From NCBI RefSeq assembly GCF_004364245.1, contig NZ_SOAV01000003.1, positions 310,001 through 374,000 on the forward strand: DNA of 64,000 nt, in the 5' to 3' direction. Each line of letters begins with the position of its first letter. The stretch's first letter is position 1. A program made the translations under genes and the position numbers. Positions 7,625 through 15,858 of this stretch are shown here, in pieces. The notes under the pieces are model-generated. The model searched no databases, was not told the origin of the DNA, and saw only the letters and a list, made by a program, of their open reading frames with translations. Source of the DNA: Streptomyces sp. BK208. GTDB lineage: Bacteria > Actinomycetota > Actinomycetes > Streptomycetales > Streptomycetaceae.

Positions 7625-8130
7625 GTGGTGCTCCAGATCCTCGCCGTCGCCCCGTGCGGGCAACGGCGGTGTGCGCGACGGTGGTCGGCCGTCGCACATG
7701 AGGTCGGTGGTGGCAGCGGGCCCGCCCGCCGGCACGGGGCGGAAGCGGGCGACGGGGGCGGCTCGGACGGACGGGGTGGTCCCGCTCGGGGAGGGCCCCG
7801 CTCAGGGGTCGCCCCGGTCCGCGCCCCCGTCCGGAGTGGTCGTCTCGTCCGGGGTGGTCGTCACGGAAGTCGTCGTACGGAAGTCGTCGCCGCGACGGCG
7901 GTCTGCGCAGTCCGGCCGCGGCTGGTGCCCGGCGCGGAAACTGGAGTCACAGGGGCCCCTCGCCGAACATGCGCCTCACAATGGACTAGACCAGGGGAGG
8001 GTGTCAACACCCCTCCCGACGAGGTGAGTTGTTACTTCCGAGTTAGGCGACAGGCACCCTTGACACGTCTGGTTAACCTGAACGCGCCCTCCTTGGTCCG
8101 TACCAAGAAACGACCCGAAAGGCGCTGCCG
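7625..8130. promoter_or_regulatory. Divergent control region with two DasR-like (dre) sites
   Basis: 506 bases separate the dioxygenase operon from the GH3 gene. TGGACTAGACCA (7982-7993) matches the DasR core TGGTCTAGACCA at 11 of 12 positions. CTTGGTCCGTACCAAG (8092-8107) is a 6-4-6 inverted repeat that is more weakly dre-like and lies just before the GH3 start. GGGTGT-CA-ACACCC (7999-8012) is a further inverted repeat, and TTGACA is at 8060-8065. Around 7829-7887 are short direct repeats (GTCCGGRGTGGTCGTC twice, ACGGAAGTCGTCG twice). No gene was seen. Confidence 0.5.
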
Positions 8131-9660
8131 ATGCCCTCCAACATGCCCGGCGGCGAGTTGCGCCGGCTCGCGCTCTCCGTCCTGCAGCCGGGTTTCGTGG
8201 GCACCGAGGCTCCCGACTGGATCCTGCGCGACATCGGCGACGGACTGGCCTCCGTCGTGCTCTTCTCCCGCAACATCGTCTCCCCCGAGCAGGTCGCCCG
8301 CCTGACCGCCAGGCTCCGCGCCGAGAATCCCGACCTGATCGTCGCGATCGACGAGGAGGCGGGCGACGTCACCCGCATCGAGTCCGCGACCGGCTCCTCC
8401 CGGCCGGGCAACTTCGCGCTCGGCACCGTCGACGACACGGAGCTGACCGAGGCCGTCGCCGCCGACCTGGGCCGGCAGCTGCGCGCCGCCGGGGTCAGCC
8501 TCGACTACGCCCCGAGCGCGGACGTCAACTCCAACCCGGACAACCCGATCATCGGCGTGCGTTCCTTCGGCTCGGACCCCGACGTGGTCTCCCGGCACAC
8601 CGCCGCCTGGATCCGCGGCCTCCAGTCGTCCGGCGTCGCCGCCTGCGCCAAGCACTTCCCCGGCCACGGGGACGTCGCCGTCGACTCCCACCACGACCTG
8701 CCGGCGTACCCGGCCGGGCGGGACGAGATCGCCGCCCAGGCGCTGCCCCCGTTCCGGGCCGCCGTCGCGGCCGGCGTGCGCGCGGTCATGAGCGGTCACC
8801 TGCTGGTGCCCGCCTACGACCCCGACCTGCCGGCCACACTGAGCCGGCCCGTCCTCCAGGGCCTGCTCCGCGAGGAGTTGGGCTTCGACGGCCTCGTCGT
8901 CAGCGACGCCATCGAGATGGGCGCCGTCACCCGCCGGTACGGCATCGACGGCGCCACGGTGAAGGCCGTCGCCGCCGGCGTGGACGCCGTCTGCGTGGGC
9001 GGCGAGAGCGCCGACGAGGCCACCGTCGCGCGGCTGGCCGAGGCGCTGGTCGCCGCGGTGAGGGGCGGGCGGTTGCCGCCGGAGCGACTGGCCGGGGCGG
9101 CGGACCGGGTACGGGAGTTCGCCCGCTGGTCGGCCGGGCTGCGGGCGGCGGGGGCCGCCGGGGAGGCGGCCGGGGACGGCATCGGGCACGTCGCCGCGCG
9201 CCGGGCCGTGCGGCTCACCGGCGCCGCGCGGGCCGCCCTGCCGCTGACCGCCGCGCCGCACGTGGTGGAGCTGGTCCCGGTGACCAACATGGCCGTCGGC
9301 AGTCAGACGCCCTGGGGCGTGGCCGGTCCGCTGCGCGAGCGCCTGCCGGGCACGACCTCCGTACGGGTGCGCGGGCAGGAGCTGGAGGACGGGGCGGTGG
9401 CGCTGGACCGCTGCGCCCTGGAACCGGCGGCGGGACGCCCGCTGGTGATCGTCGCCCGCGACGCGGCCCGGCACGCGTGGATGAGCCGCGCCGTGACCGG
9501 TCTGACCGCCGCCCGCCCGGACGCGATCGTCGTGGAGATGGGCCTGCCGGGCACCGTCACCGCGGCGGCCGCGCAGATCTTCACCCACGGCGCGAGCGCG
9601 GCCTCGGGGGTGGCCGCGGCGGAGGTCCTCACGGACGCGTCGGCAGGCCGGGCCGGGTGA
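8131..9660 (+). CDS. Glycoside hydrolase family 3, NagZ-like beta-N-acetylhexosaminidase
   Basis: A 509-residue GH3 enzyme with the NagZ signature: K174-H-F-P-G-H-G-D leading to D185-S-H187, whose His/Asp dyad is the general acid unique to NagZ-type enzymes. The nucleophile is D259 in VVSDAIEMGA. No signal peptide is present, so it should act in the cytoplasm on GlcNAc-containing fragments from chitin or muropeptide recycling. It is longer than NagZ of proteobacteria (about 340) because of a C-terminal alpha/beta domain, as in Gram-positive NagZ relatives. The ATG at 8131 lies 10 bases after GAAAGG. A DasR-like inverted repeat (8092-8107) suggests GlcNAc-responsive control. Confidence 0.85.
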   Translation: MPSNMPGGELRRLALSVLQPGFVGTEAPDWILRDIGDGLASVVLFSRNIVSPEQVARLTARLRAENPDLIVAIDEEAGDVTRIESATGSSRPGNFALGTVDDTELTEAVAADLGRQLRAAGVSLDYAPSADVNSNPDNPIIGVRSFGSDPDVVSRHTAAWIRGLQSSGVAACAKHFPGHGDVAVDSHHDLPAYPAGRDEIAAQALPPFRAAVAAGVRAVMSGHLLVPAYDPDLPATLSRPVLQGLLREELGFDGLVVSDAIEMGAVTRRYGIDGATVKAVAAGVDAVCVGGESADEATVARLAEALVAAVRGGRLPPERLAGAADRVREFARWSAGLRAAGAAGEAAGDGIGHVAARRAVRLTGAARAALPLTAAPHVVELVPVTNMAVGSQTPWGVAGPLRERLPGTTSVRVRGQELEDGAVALDRCALEPAAGRPLVIVARDAARHAWMSRAVTGLTAARPDAIVVEMGLPGTVTAAAAQIFTHGASAASGVAAAEVLTDASAGRAG

Positions 9661-9666
9661 GCCGAG

Positions 9667-9702
9667 CGGCCCACCGGGGTGGGCCGCGGCCTCGCGCGAG
9701 GC
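9667..9702. terminator. Tandem hairpins between convergent GH3 gene and hemE
   Basis: CGGCCCAC/GTGGGCCG (9667-9674 with 9679-9686) is followed by GCCTCG/CGAGGC (9689-9702). The pair lies in a 49-base convergent gap and can terminate both genes. Confidence 0.7.
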
Positions 9703-9709
9703 GCCCGGG

Positions 9710-10777
9710 TCAGCGCTCGGTCTGCGTGTGGACGTACTCCACGAGGCGGGTCAGGGCGTCGGGGTCGGTGGTCGGCAGGACGCCGTGACCGAGGTTGAAG
9801 ACGTGGCCCTCCAGGCCGGCCGCCGCGTCCAGGACCTCGCGGGTCTTGGCCTCGACCGCTTCCCGGCCGGCGAAGAGGACGGCCGGGTCCAGGTTGCCCT
9901 GGAGCGCCTTGCCGGGGCCGACGCGACGGGCCGCCTCGTCCAGCGGGACGCGCCAGTCGACGCCGACGACGTCCGCGCCGGCCTCGCCGAGGAGGCCGAG
10001 CAGCTCGCCGGTGCCGACGCCGAAGTGGACGCGCGGCACGCCGTACCCGGCGACGGCCTCGAAGACCTTGCGGGAGGCGGGCAGCACCGAGCGGCGGTAG
10101 TCGGCCGGGGACAGCGCGCCGACCCAGGAGTCGAAGAGCTGGACGGCGCTCGCGCCCGCCTCGATCTGCACCTCGAGGAAGGCCGCCGTGATGTCCGCGA
10201 GCCGGTCCAGGAGGTCGGCCCACAGCTGCGGGTCGCCGTACATGAGGGCCTTGGTGTGCTCGTGGTTGCGGGACGGGCCGCCCTCCACGAGGTAGCTCGC
10301 GAGGGTGAACGGCGCCCCCGCGAAACCGATCAGCGGGGTGGCGCCGAGTTCGCGGGTGAGCAGGCCGAAGGCCTCGGTGACGTAGGTGACGTCCTCGGGG
10401 GTGAGGTCCCGCAGCTGCGCCAGGTCCGCGCGGGTGCGGATCGGGTTCGCGACGACCGGGCCGACGCCGGGCTTGATGTCGAGGTCGATGCCGATGGCCT
10501 TGAGGGGGACCACGATGTCGCTGAAGTAGATCGCCGCGTCCACGCCGTGCCGGCGCACCGGCTGGAGGGTGATCTCGGCGACCAGTTCCGGCCGCGTGCA
10601 GGACTCGAGCATCGGAATGCCCTCGCGCGCCTTCAGGTACTCCGGCAGTGAGCGCCCGGCCTGCCGCATGAACCACACGGGGGTGTGCGGCACCGGCTCA
10701 CGCCTGCACGCCTTGAGGAACGCGGAGTCGTACGTGGCGGTCGGCTGCTGGCCCGCGGGGCTCTGGTTGGCACTCAC
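9710..10777 (-). CDS. hemE: Uroporphyrinogen decarboxylase
   Basis: A 355-residue enzyme that removes four acetate carboxyls from uroporphyrinogen III to give coproporphyrinogen III in haem synthesis. Diagnostic motifs are [15 protein letters not shown] near the N-terminus, [12 protein letters not shown] (catalytic Asp) and [13 protein letters not shown]. The length is normal. The GTG at 10777 is chosen because the family N-terminus begins a few residues before [10 protein letters not shown]. No clear ribosome binding site is seen, and GAGACT lies seven bases upstream on the minus strand, so the mRNA may be leaderless. The divergent DUF3000 gene is its usual actinobacterial neighbour. Confidence 0.97.
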   Translation of the reverse strand: MSANQSPAGQQPTATYDSAFLKACRREPVPHTPVWFMRQAGRSLPEYLKAREGIPMLESCTRPELVAEITLQPVRRHGVDAAIYFSDIVVPLKAIGIDLDIKPGVGPVVANPIRTRADLAQLRDLTPEDVTYVTEAFGLLTRELGATPLIGFAGAPFTLASYLVEGGPSRNHEHTKALMYGDPQLWADLLDRLADITAAFLEVQIEAGASAVQLFDSWVGALSPADYRRSVLPASRKVFEAVAGYGVPRVHFGVGTGELLGLLGEAGADVVGVDWRVPLDEAARRVGPGKALQGNLDPAVLFAGREAVEAKTREVLDAAAGLEGHVFNLGHGVLPTTDPDALTRLVEYVHTQTER

Positions 10778-10972
10778 ACCGGCAAGTCTCGCATGCCCCC
10801 CGGAGGGCGCCGGACCACGGGTGGGCGGCCCGCGAACGCGGCCCGGTCGGTTCGCGGAGCACGGGCGGGGCGGCTCCCGCGCGCCCCCACGAGGCCGTGT
10901 GATCCGGACATCGCGCCCGCACGCGGGTGTCCCTCCCTGCGCCGGGCCGCCGTTCCGCTTAATGTTCCCCGC

Positions 10973-11659
10973 ATGGCTGCGGCTCAGGGACGACTGTCGG
11001 ACGGCGCTGGCGGAATGGACGACGCGAAGGGGACCGAGGAAGAGGCCCGGCACAAGGGGGGCGACGGGAGCACGGCTCCACCCGCCTTCACGGCCGCCGT
11101 GGAGGCGCTGCGCGTCGCGCGGCTGCGGCCGCAGATCGAGGTGGAGGCGACCCGCGCACCGCAGCGGCTCGCCCCGCACGCGTACGCGCTGGAGGCCGCG
11201 GTCGTCGACGGCGACGAGGACCTGGCGGACGGTCGGCTGGTGCTGCTGCACGACCCGGCCGGGCACGACGCCTGGCACGGCACCTTCCGCCTGGTGACGC
11301 TGGTACGGGCCGAACTGGAACCGGAGATGGCGGCGGACCCGCTGCTGCCCGACGTGTGCTGGTCCTGGCTGACCGGGGCGCTCCAGGCGCGCGGGCTGTC
11401 GTACGGCGAGCCCAGCGGCACGGTCACGCGTGCGAGTTCCCACTACTTCGGGGGGCTCTCGGCGCGTCCGGCCGCCTCGCAGATCGAGATCCGGGCGTCC
11501 TGGACGCCGCGCGAGGGCCTGGGCGGCGTCCCGGACACCGCGGCGCACCTGTCCTCGTGGTGCGATCTGCTGGCCCAGGTCGCGGGCCTGCCGCCGGCGG
11601 CGCCGGGCGACGCGTCCATCGTGACGCTGCCGCAGCGGCGCGGTCCGCAGTCGCGCTGA
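10973..11659 (+). CDS. DUF3000-family protein
   Basis: A 228-residue protein of a family confined to actinobacteria, typically found between hemE and a ribonuclease D gene, as here. The conserved part starts at [20 protein letters not shown] and runs through [26 protein letters not shown] to [15 protein letters not shown]. The first 35 residues are variable. Function is unknown; there is no signal peptide or membrane segment. The ATG at 10973 has no Shine-Dalgarno sequence, but TAATGT (10960-10965 region) sits where a -10 box would make a leaderless transcript. A second ATG is at 11015. Confidence 0.85.
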   Translation: MAAAQGRLSDGAGGMDDAKGTEEEARHKGGDGSTAPPAFTAAVEALRVARLRPQIEVEATRAPQRLAPHAYALEAAVVDGDEDLADGRLVLLHDPAGHDAWHGTFRLVTLVRAELEPEMAADPLLPDVCWSWLTGALQARGLSYGEPSGTVTRASSHYFGGLSARPAASQIEIRASWTPREGLGGVPDTAAHLSSWCDLLAQVAGLPPAAPGDASIVTLPQRRGPQSR

Positions 11660-11677
11660 CGCCCCAGGCGTCGTTCA

Positions 11678-11712
11678 CCGTTCCGGACAGCGGGTCCGCA
11701 CGCCCGGAACGG
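11678..11712. terminator. Hairpin after the DUF3000 gene
   Basis: CCGTTCCGG (11678-11686) pairs with CCGGAACGG (11704-11712) across a 17-base loop, just after the DUF3000 stop. Confidence 0.5.
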
Positions 11713-11719
11713 GTTCCGT

Positions 11720-11763
11720 CACTTTGTCGACACGGCCACTTTCGGGCTCGTATCGACAAAGTG
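11720..11763. promoter_or_regulatory. 11-bp inverted repeat upstream of whiI
   Basis: CACTTTGTCGA (11720-11730) and TCGACAAAGTG (11753-11763) are perfect inverted copies separated by 22 bases. The spacing of two helical turns suits cooperative binding of a dimeric regulator, but the pair could also form an RNA hairpin. It lies about 80 bases upstream of the WhiG-type promoter. Confidence 0.4.
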
Positions 11764-11842
11764 TGAAACCGTTCGATCTTCGAATGATCGACAGCGTGTC
11801 CGAATTGCTCGGATTGTTACTCACCAGATCGTGATCATTCTC

Positions 11843-11870
11843 TAAAGGCGGACGCGTTCGGTGCCGAAGA
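11843..11870 (+). promoter_or_regulatory. Sigma-WhiG promoter of whiI
   Basis: TAAA (11843-11846) and GCCGAAGA (11863-11870) are separated by 16 bases. This matches the flagellar-type sigma-WhiG consensus TAAA-N15/16-GCCGATAA with one mismatch in the -10. whiI is an established direct WhiG target in Streptomyces. Transcription would start near 11877, leaving a leader of about 70 bases. Confidence 0.8.
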
Positions 11871-11949
11871 CGACTGTGACCTTGAAAGCACGGTTCGTCC
11901 CGGCTTCACCCCCATGAGCCGGCTCCGTCCCCGCACCCCAGGAGGCCTG

Positions 11950-12612
11950 GTGTCCGTTCTCCTCGAGCAGCCTGCAAGCCTGGTCGCCTACCGCCCGAAC
12001 AAGCCGACCGCCATGGTGGTCGTGGCCGACCCGCGCGTCCGTTCCACCGTCACCCGCCACCTGTGGGCGCTCGGTGTGCGCGACGTCATCGAGGCCTCGT
12101 CCGTCGCGGAGGCTCGTCCCCGCATCGGCAACCCCCGCGACATCTGCGTCGCCGACGTCCACCTCCCCGACGGCTCGGGCCTGACCCTGCTGTCGGAGAC
12201 CCGCGCCGCGGGGTGGCCCAACGGGCTCGCCCTGTCCGCGGCCGACGACATCGGCGCCGTGCGCAACGCCCTCGCCGGCGGCGTGAAGGGCTACGTCGTC
12301 ACCGGTACCCGCACCAACGTCGGGCTCCCCACCCGGCCGGGTGCCGCTCCCATCGGCGCCGCCGCCGCCCGCCTGCACCGCCGCCCCCCGGGTGCCCCGA
12401 GCCACCCGGGCGGCTACCGCGAGCTCTCCGGCCGCGAGGTGGAGGTGCTGCGACTGGTCGCGGAGGGCCAGTCGAACAAGGCGATCGGCGTCTCGATGGG
12501 CCTGTCCGCCCTGACCGTCAAGAGCCACCTGGCCCGCATCGCGCGCAAGCTCGGCACGGGCGACCGCGCCGGGATGGTCGCGGTGGCCCTGCGCACGGGC
12601 ATCATCCACTGA
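11950..12612 (+). CDS. whiI: Atypical response regulator WhiI, sporulation regulator
   Basis: A 220-residue receiver plus LuxR-type helix-turn-helix protein needed for sporulation septation; WhiI is known to act as a heterodimer with BldM. In the receiver the usual paired acidic residues are reduced to A26-D27. The acceptor-position D69 (VADVHLPDG) and K113 (GGVKGYV) remain, fitting an atypical receiver that does not rely on normal phosphorylation. The DNA-binding domain starts at YRELSGREVEVLRLVAEGQ and contains TVKSHLARIARKLG. GTG 11950 follows AGGAGG (11940-11945); an in-frame ATG at 11914 is less well placed. No partner kinase gene is nearby. Confidence 0.93.
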   Translation: MSVLLEQPASLVAYRPNKPTAMVVVADPRVRSTVTRHLWALGVRDVIEASSVAEARPRIGNPRDICVADVHLPDGSGLTLLSETRAAGWPNGLALSAADDIGAVRNALAGGVKGYVVTGTRTNVGLPTRPGAAPIGAAAARLHRRPPGAPSHPGGYRELSGREVEVLRLVAEGQSNKAIGVSMGLSALTVKSHLARIARKLGTGDRAGMVAVALRTGIIH

Positions 12613-12788
12613 CCGCCCCGACCCGCCCGCCAGCCCCGGTCCTCTCCGCGCCGCACCGGCCTTCCCCTCCCCCGGCCAGCCCCTTCCGCTCCTTCACCTC
12701 TTCCCCCCTCTCCTGCTCCTCAAGGCCGTGCCGCGTCGCCGCTCATGACGACGAGGTTTCACCGACCTGACTGGTTTACGACCCCCCG

Positions 12789-12822
12789 GCGCCCGCCGAC
12801 GGAACGTTCCGTCGGCGGGCGC
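12789..12822. terminator. 34-bp perfect palindrome between whiI and the RNase D gene
   Basis: Two 17-base arms (12789-12805 and 12806-12822) are exactly complementary with no spacer and are centred on AACGTT. It would form a very strong hairpin after whiI. It also ends only 14 bases before the -10-like TACCCT (12837-12842) of the RNase D gene, so it may double as an operator. Confidence 0.6.
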
Positions 12823-12848
12823 GGTCGATCCACCGATACCCTTGACAG

Positions 12849-14135
12849 GTGACCGACGCCCACGAAACCGCAGCAGACCGTTCACTGCGAACCACCGGAG
12901 GCGCCCCTCCGGACGACGCCGGATCTTCTGCGAGTCAGGCGCCGATCCCCTTGCTCGAACCTCGGGAGGGCATTCCGCCGGTGATCGCCGACGCGGACGC
13001 CCTCGCCGAGGTGATCGCCGCCTTCGCAGCCGGCAGCGGCCCCGTCGCCGTCGACGCCGAGCGCGCCTCGGGGTACCGCTACGGCCAGCGCGCCTACTTG
13101 GTGCAGCTGCGACGCCACGGTGCGGGGACGGCCCTCATCGACCCGGTGGGCTGCCCCGACCTCTCCGCCCTCGGCGCGGCGATCGCCGACGCGGAGTGGG
13201 TGCTGCACGCGGCCACCCAGGACCTGCCGTGCCTGCGGGAAATAGGGATGGTGCCCACCCGCATCTTCGACACCGAGCTGGCCGGGCGGCTCGCCGGGTT
13301 CCCGCGCGTCGGTCTCGGCGCGATGGTGGAGAACGTCCTGGGCTTCGTCCTGGAGAAGGGCCACTCGGCCGTCGACTGGTCCACCCGCCCGCTGCCCGAG
13401 CCCTGGCTGCGCTACGCCGCGCTCGACGTCGAGCTGCTGGTCGACCTGCGGGACGCCCTGGAGAAGGAGCTGGACCGGCAGGGCAAGCTGGAGTGGGCCC
13501 GGCAGGAGTTCGACGCGATCGCCTCGGCCCCGCCGCCCGAGCCGCGCAAGGACCCCTGGCGCCGTACCTCCGGCATGCACAAGGTGCGCCGGCGCCGCCA
13601 GCTCGCGGTGGTGCGCGAGCTGTGGCAGACCCGGGACCGCATCGCGCAGCGCCGGGACGTCTCCCCCGGCAAGGTGCTCGGGGACGCGGCCATCGTCGAG
13701 GCGGCGCTCGCCCTGCCGGCCAACGCGCACGCGCTGGCCGCGCTGCACGGGTTCGGGCGGGTGAACCGCCGGCAGCTCGAGCAGTGGCAGGTGTCGGTGG
13801 ACCGGGCCAAGGCGCTGTCCGAGTCGCAGCTGCCGCAGCCCGGCCAGCCGGTGACCGGCCCTCCGCCGCCGCGGGCCTGGGCCGACAAGGACCCGGCCGC
13901 CGCGGCCCGGCTGGCCGCGGCACGCGCGGCGGTGACGGCGCTGGCCGAGCAGCTGAACATGCCCCAGGAGAATCTGATCACCCCGGACACGGTGCGCCGG
14001 GTCTGCTGGGAGCCGCCGGCGACGCTCGACACCGAGTCCGTGAGCGCGGCCCTCGCCGGGCACGGTGCCCGGCCCTGGCAGGTGGAGCAGGTGGCACCGG
14101 TCCTGGTGACGGCGCTGGGCGAGACGGCGCCGTAG
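12849..14135 (+). CDS. Ribonuclease D-like 3'-5' exonuclease with HRDC domain
   Basis: A 428-residue DEDD-family exoribonuclease. ExoI is VDAERASGY (D and E metal ligands), ExoII is the HAATQDLPCL region, and ExoIII is RYAALDVELL (YxxxD). The HRDC domain follows (VVRELWQTRDRIAQRRDVSPGKVL). The C-terminal 120 residues are Pro/Ala-rich and then a second helical domain, usual for actinobacterial members. The role is 3' processing of structured RNAs such as tRNA precursors. The GTG at 12849 lies six bases after TACCCT with no ribosome binding site, indicating a leaderless mRNA. Confidence 0.9.
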   Translation: MTDAHETAADRSLRTTGGAPPDDAGSSASQAPIPLLEPREGIPPVIADADALAEVIAAFAAGSGPVAVDAERASGYRYGQRAYLVQLRRHGAGTALIDPVGCPDLSALGAAIADAEWVLHAATQDLPCLREIGMVPTRIFDTELAGRLAGFPRVGLGAMVENVLGFVLEKGHSAVDWSTRPLPEPWLRYAALDVELLVDLRDALEKELDRQGKLEWARQEFDAIASAPPPEPRKDPWRRTSGMHKVRRRRQLAVVRELWQTRDRIAQRRDVSPGKVLGDAAIVEAALALPANAHALAALHGFGRVNRRQLEQWQVSVDRAKALSESQLPQPGQPVTGPPPPRAWADKDPAAAARLAAARAAVTALAEQLNMPQENLITPDTVRRVCWEPPATLDTESVSAALAGHGARPWQVEQVAPVLVTALGETAP

Positions 14136-14640
14136 CACGGGAACGGCGGGTTCCGGCCAGATCACGGAGGTGGGCGGCGCGGTCGGGCGGACGACCGGGG
14201 GCGAGCCGTCGGCCGGCCCGGTGGCGGACGCGCGGGTCGACTCGACGACGCCCGACTCGTCGACTCGGCGGCGTGTGAGCGGCCGGCCGGGGTGTTGGAC
14301 GAACAGCCGGGTGGCATGGCGGGCGAGCGGCCGGGCGGAACGGCCGACGAACAGCCGGGCGTCATGGCGGACGACCGGCCGGACGGAACGTCGGACGACC
14401 GGTCGACCCGCGCGACGGAGGACCCTCAGGCCCGCTCGACGGCGGCCGGTCGGGCGGGGCGACGGCGGCCGGTCGGGCGGGGTGAGCGGTGCTCCAGCGG
14501 TGTGACGGGCGGTGTGACCTTCGCCGCTCCGGCCGGGGGGACTGGGCAGCTACGTTACTCATAAGTAGCATGGGACTGAGCGCGCGCTCAGTGCATGCGT
14601 GCCGCAGCAGTGCCATCCCGCACCCTGGAGGAGAGCCATC
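14136..14640. other. 505-bp gap with degenerate repeats before fadA
   Basis: No credible gene was found. 14298-14345 and 14346-14393 are imperfect 48-bp tandem repeats beginning GACGAACAGCCGGG. GACGGCGGCCGGTCGGGCGG is repeated at 14438 and 14461 with a 23-bp period. Short frames crossing these repeats encode low-complexity peptides and look spurious. The last 80 bases are AT-richer and hold the fadA control region. Confidence 0.6.
14575..14592. promoter_or_regulatory. 18-bp palindromic operator upstream of fadAB
   Basis: ACTGAGCGCGCGCTCAGT is a perfect palindrome, 48 bases before the fadA start. TGAGCGC/GCGCTCA half-sites are typical of TetR-family fatty-acid regulators, so an acyl-CoA-responsive repressor is plausible (inferred). 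Just upstream, GCTAC and GTAGC flank an AT-rich stretch (TTACTCATAA) that may contain the promoter. Confidence 0.55.
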
Positions 14641-15858
14641 GTGCCTCGTACCGTCAGGGACGTCGTCTTCGTCGACGGCGTCCGCACCCCGTTCGGCAAG
14701 GCGGGCCCGAAGGGCATCTACCACGAGACCCGCGCCGACGACCTGGTCGTGAAGGCGATCCGGGAGCTGCTGCGCCGCAACCCCGGTCTCGACCCGAAGA
14801 AGATCGACGAGGTCGCCGTCGCCGCGACCACGCAGATCGGTGACCAGGGCCTGACCATCGGCCGCACCGCCGGCATCCTGGCGGGCCTGCCGACCTCGGT
14901 CCCCGGTTACTCCATCGACCGCATGTGCGCGGGCGCCCTGACCGCCGTCACCTCGGTGGCCGGCTCGGTCGCCTTCGGCGCCTACGACGTCGCCATCGCC
15001 GGCGGCGTCGAGCACATGGGCCGCCACCCGATGGGCGAGGGCGTGGACCCGAACCCGCGGTTCGTGAGCGAGAAGCTGGTCGACGAGTCCGCCCTGTTCA
15101 TGGGCATGACCGCGGAGAACCTGCACGACCGCTACCCGAGCATCACCAAGCAGCGCGCCGACGAGTACGCGGTGCGCTCGCAGGAGAAGGCCGCGAAGGC
15201 GTACGCCAACGGCCAGATCCAGGCCGACCTGGTGCCGGTCTCGGTGCGTCGCACCAACGAGGAGGCGGGCGAGACCGGCTGGGGCCTGGTCACCGCCGAC
15301 GAGCCGATGCGCCCGGGCACCACGCTGGAGAACCTGGCGGGCCTCAAGACGCCGTTCCGCGTGCACGGCCGGGTCACCGCGGGCAACGCGGCCGGTCTGA
15401 ACGACGGCGCGACGGCGTCGCTGATCGCGAGCGAGGACTTCGCCCGCGAGAACGGCCTCCCGGTCAAGATGCGCCTGGTCTCCTACTCCTTCGCGGGTGT
15501 CGAGCCCGAGGTCATGGGCTACGGCCCGATCCCGGCCACCGAGAAGGCCCTGGCCCAGGCCGGGCTGTCGATCTCCGACATCGGCCTGTTCGAGATCAAC
15601 GAGGCCTTCGCCGTCCAGGTCCTCGCGTTCCTGGAGCACTACGGCATCGCCGACGACGACGCCCGCGTCAACCAGTACGGCGGCGCCATCGCCTTCGGCC
15701 ACCCGCTGGCCTCCTCCGGCGTCCGTCTGATGACGCAGCTGGCCCGCCAGTTCGAGGAGCAGCCGCACGTCCGCTACGGCCTGACCACCATGTGCGTCGG
15801 CTTCGGCATGGGCGCGACGGTCATCTGGGAGAACCCGCACTTCGAGGGGGACAAGTGA
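14641..15858 (+). CDS. fadA: Acetyl-CoA acyltransferase (3-ketoacyl-CoA thiolase)
   Basis: A 405-residue thiolase catalysing the last step of beta-oxidation. Catalytic residues are C96 (DRMCAGAL) for acyl transfer, H354 (FGHPLASSG) and C385 (TMCVGFGMG). The GTG at 14641 is five bases after GGAGGAGAG. Its TGA overlaps the GTG of fadB (GTGA), so the two subunits of a soluble fatty-acid oxidation complex are co-translated. A palindromic operator lies upstream. Confidence 0.95.
   Translation: MPRTVRDVVFVDGVRTPFGKAGPKGIYHETRADDLVVKAIRELLRRNPGLDPKKIDEVAVAATTQIGDQGLTIGRTAGILAGLPTSVPGYSIDRMCAGALTAVTSVAGSVAFGAYDVAIAGGVEHMGRHPMGEGVDPNPRFVSEKLVDESALFMGMTAENLHDRYPSITKQRADEYAVRSQEKAAKAYANGQIQADLVPVSVRRTNEEAGETGWGLVTADEPMRPGTTLENLAGLKTPFRVHGRVTAGNAAGLNDGATASLIASEDFARENGLPVKMRLVSYSFAGVEPEVMGYGPIPATEKALAQAGLSISDIGLFEINEAFAVQVLAFLEHYGIADDDARVNQYGGAIAFGHPLASSGVRLMTQLARQFEEQPHVRYGLTTMCVGFGMGATVIWENPHFEGDK

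Noticed and set aside
14292-14564. 90-codon frame with DEQPG-type repeats
   Set aside because: No ribosome binding site and no conserved domain; the repeats reflect DNA tandem duplications rather than a protein.
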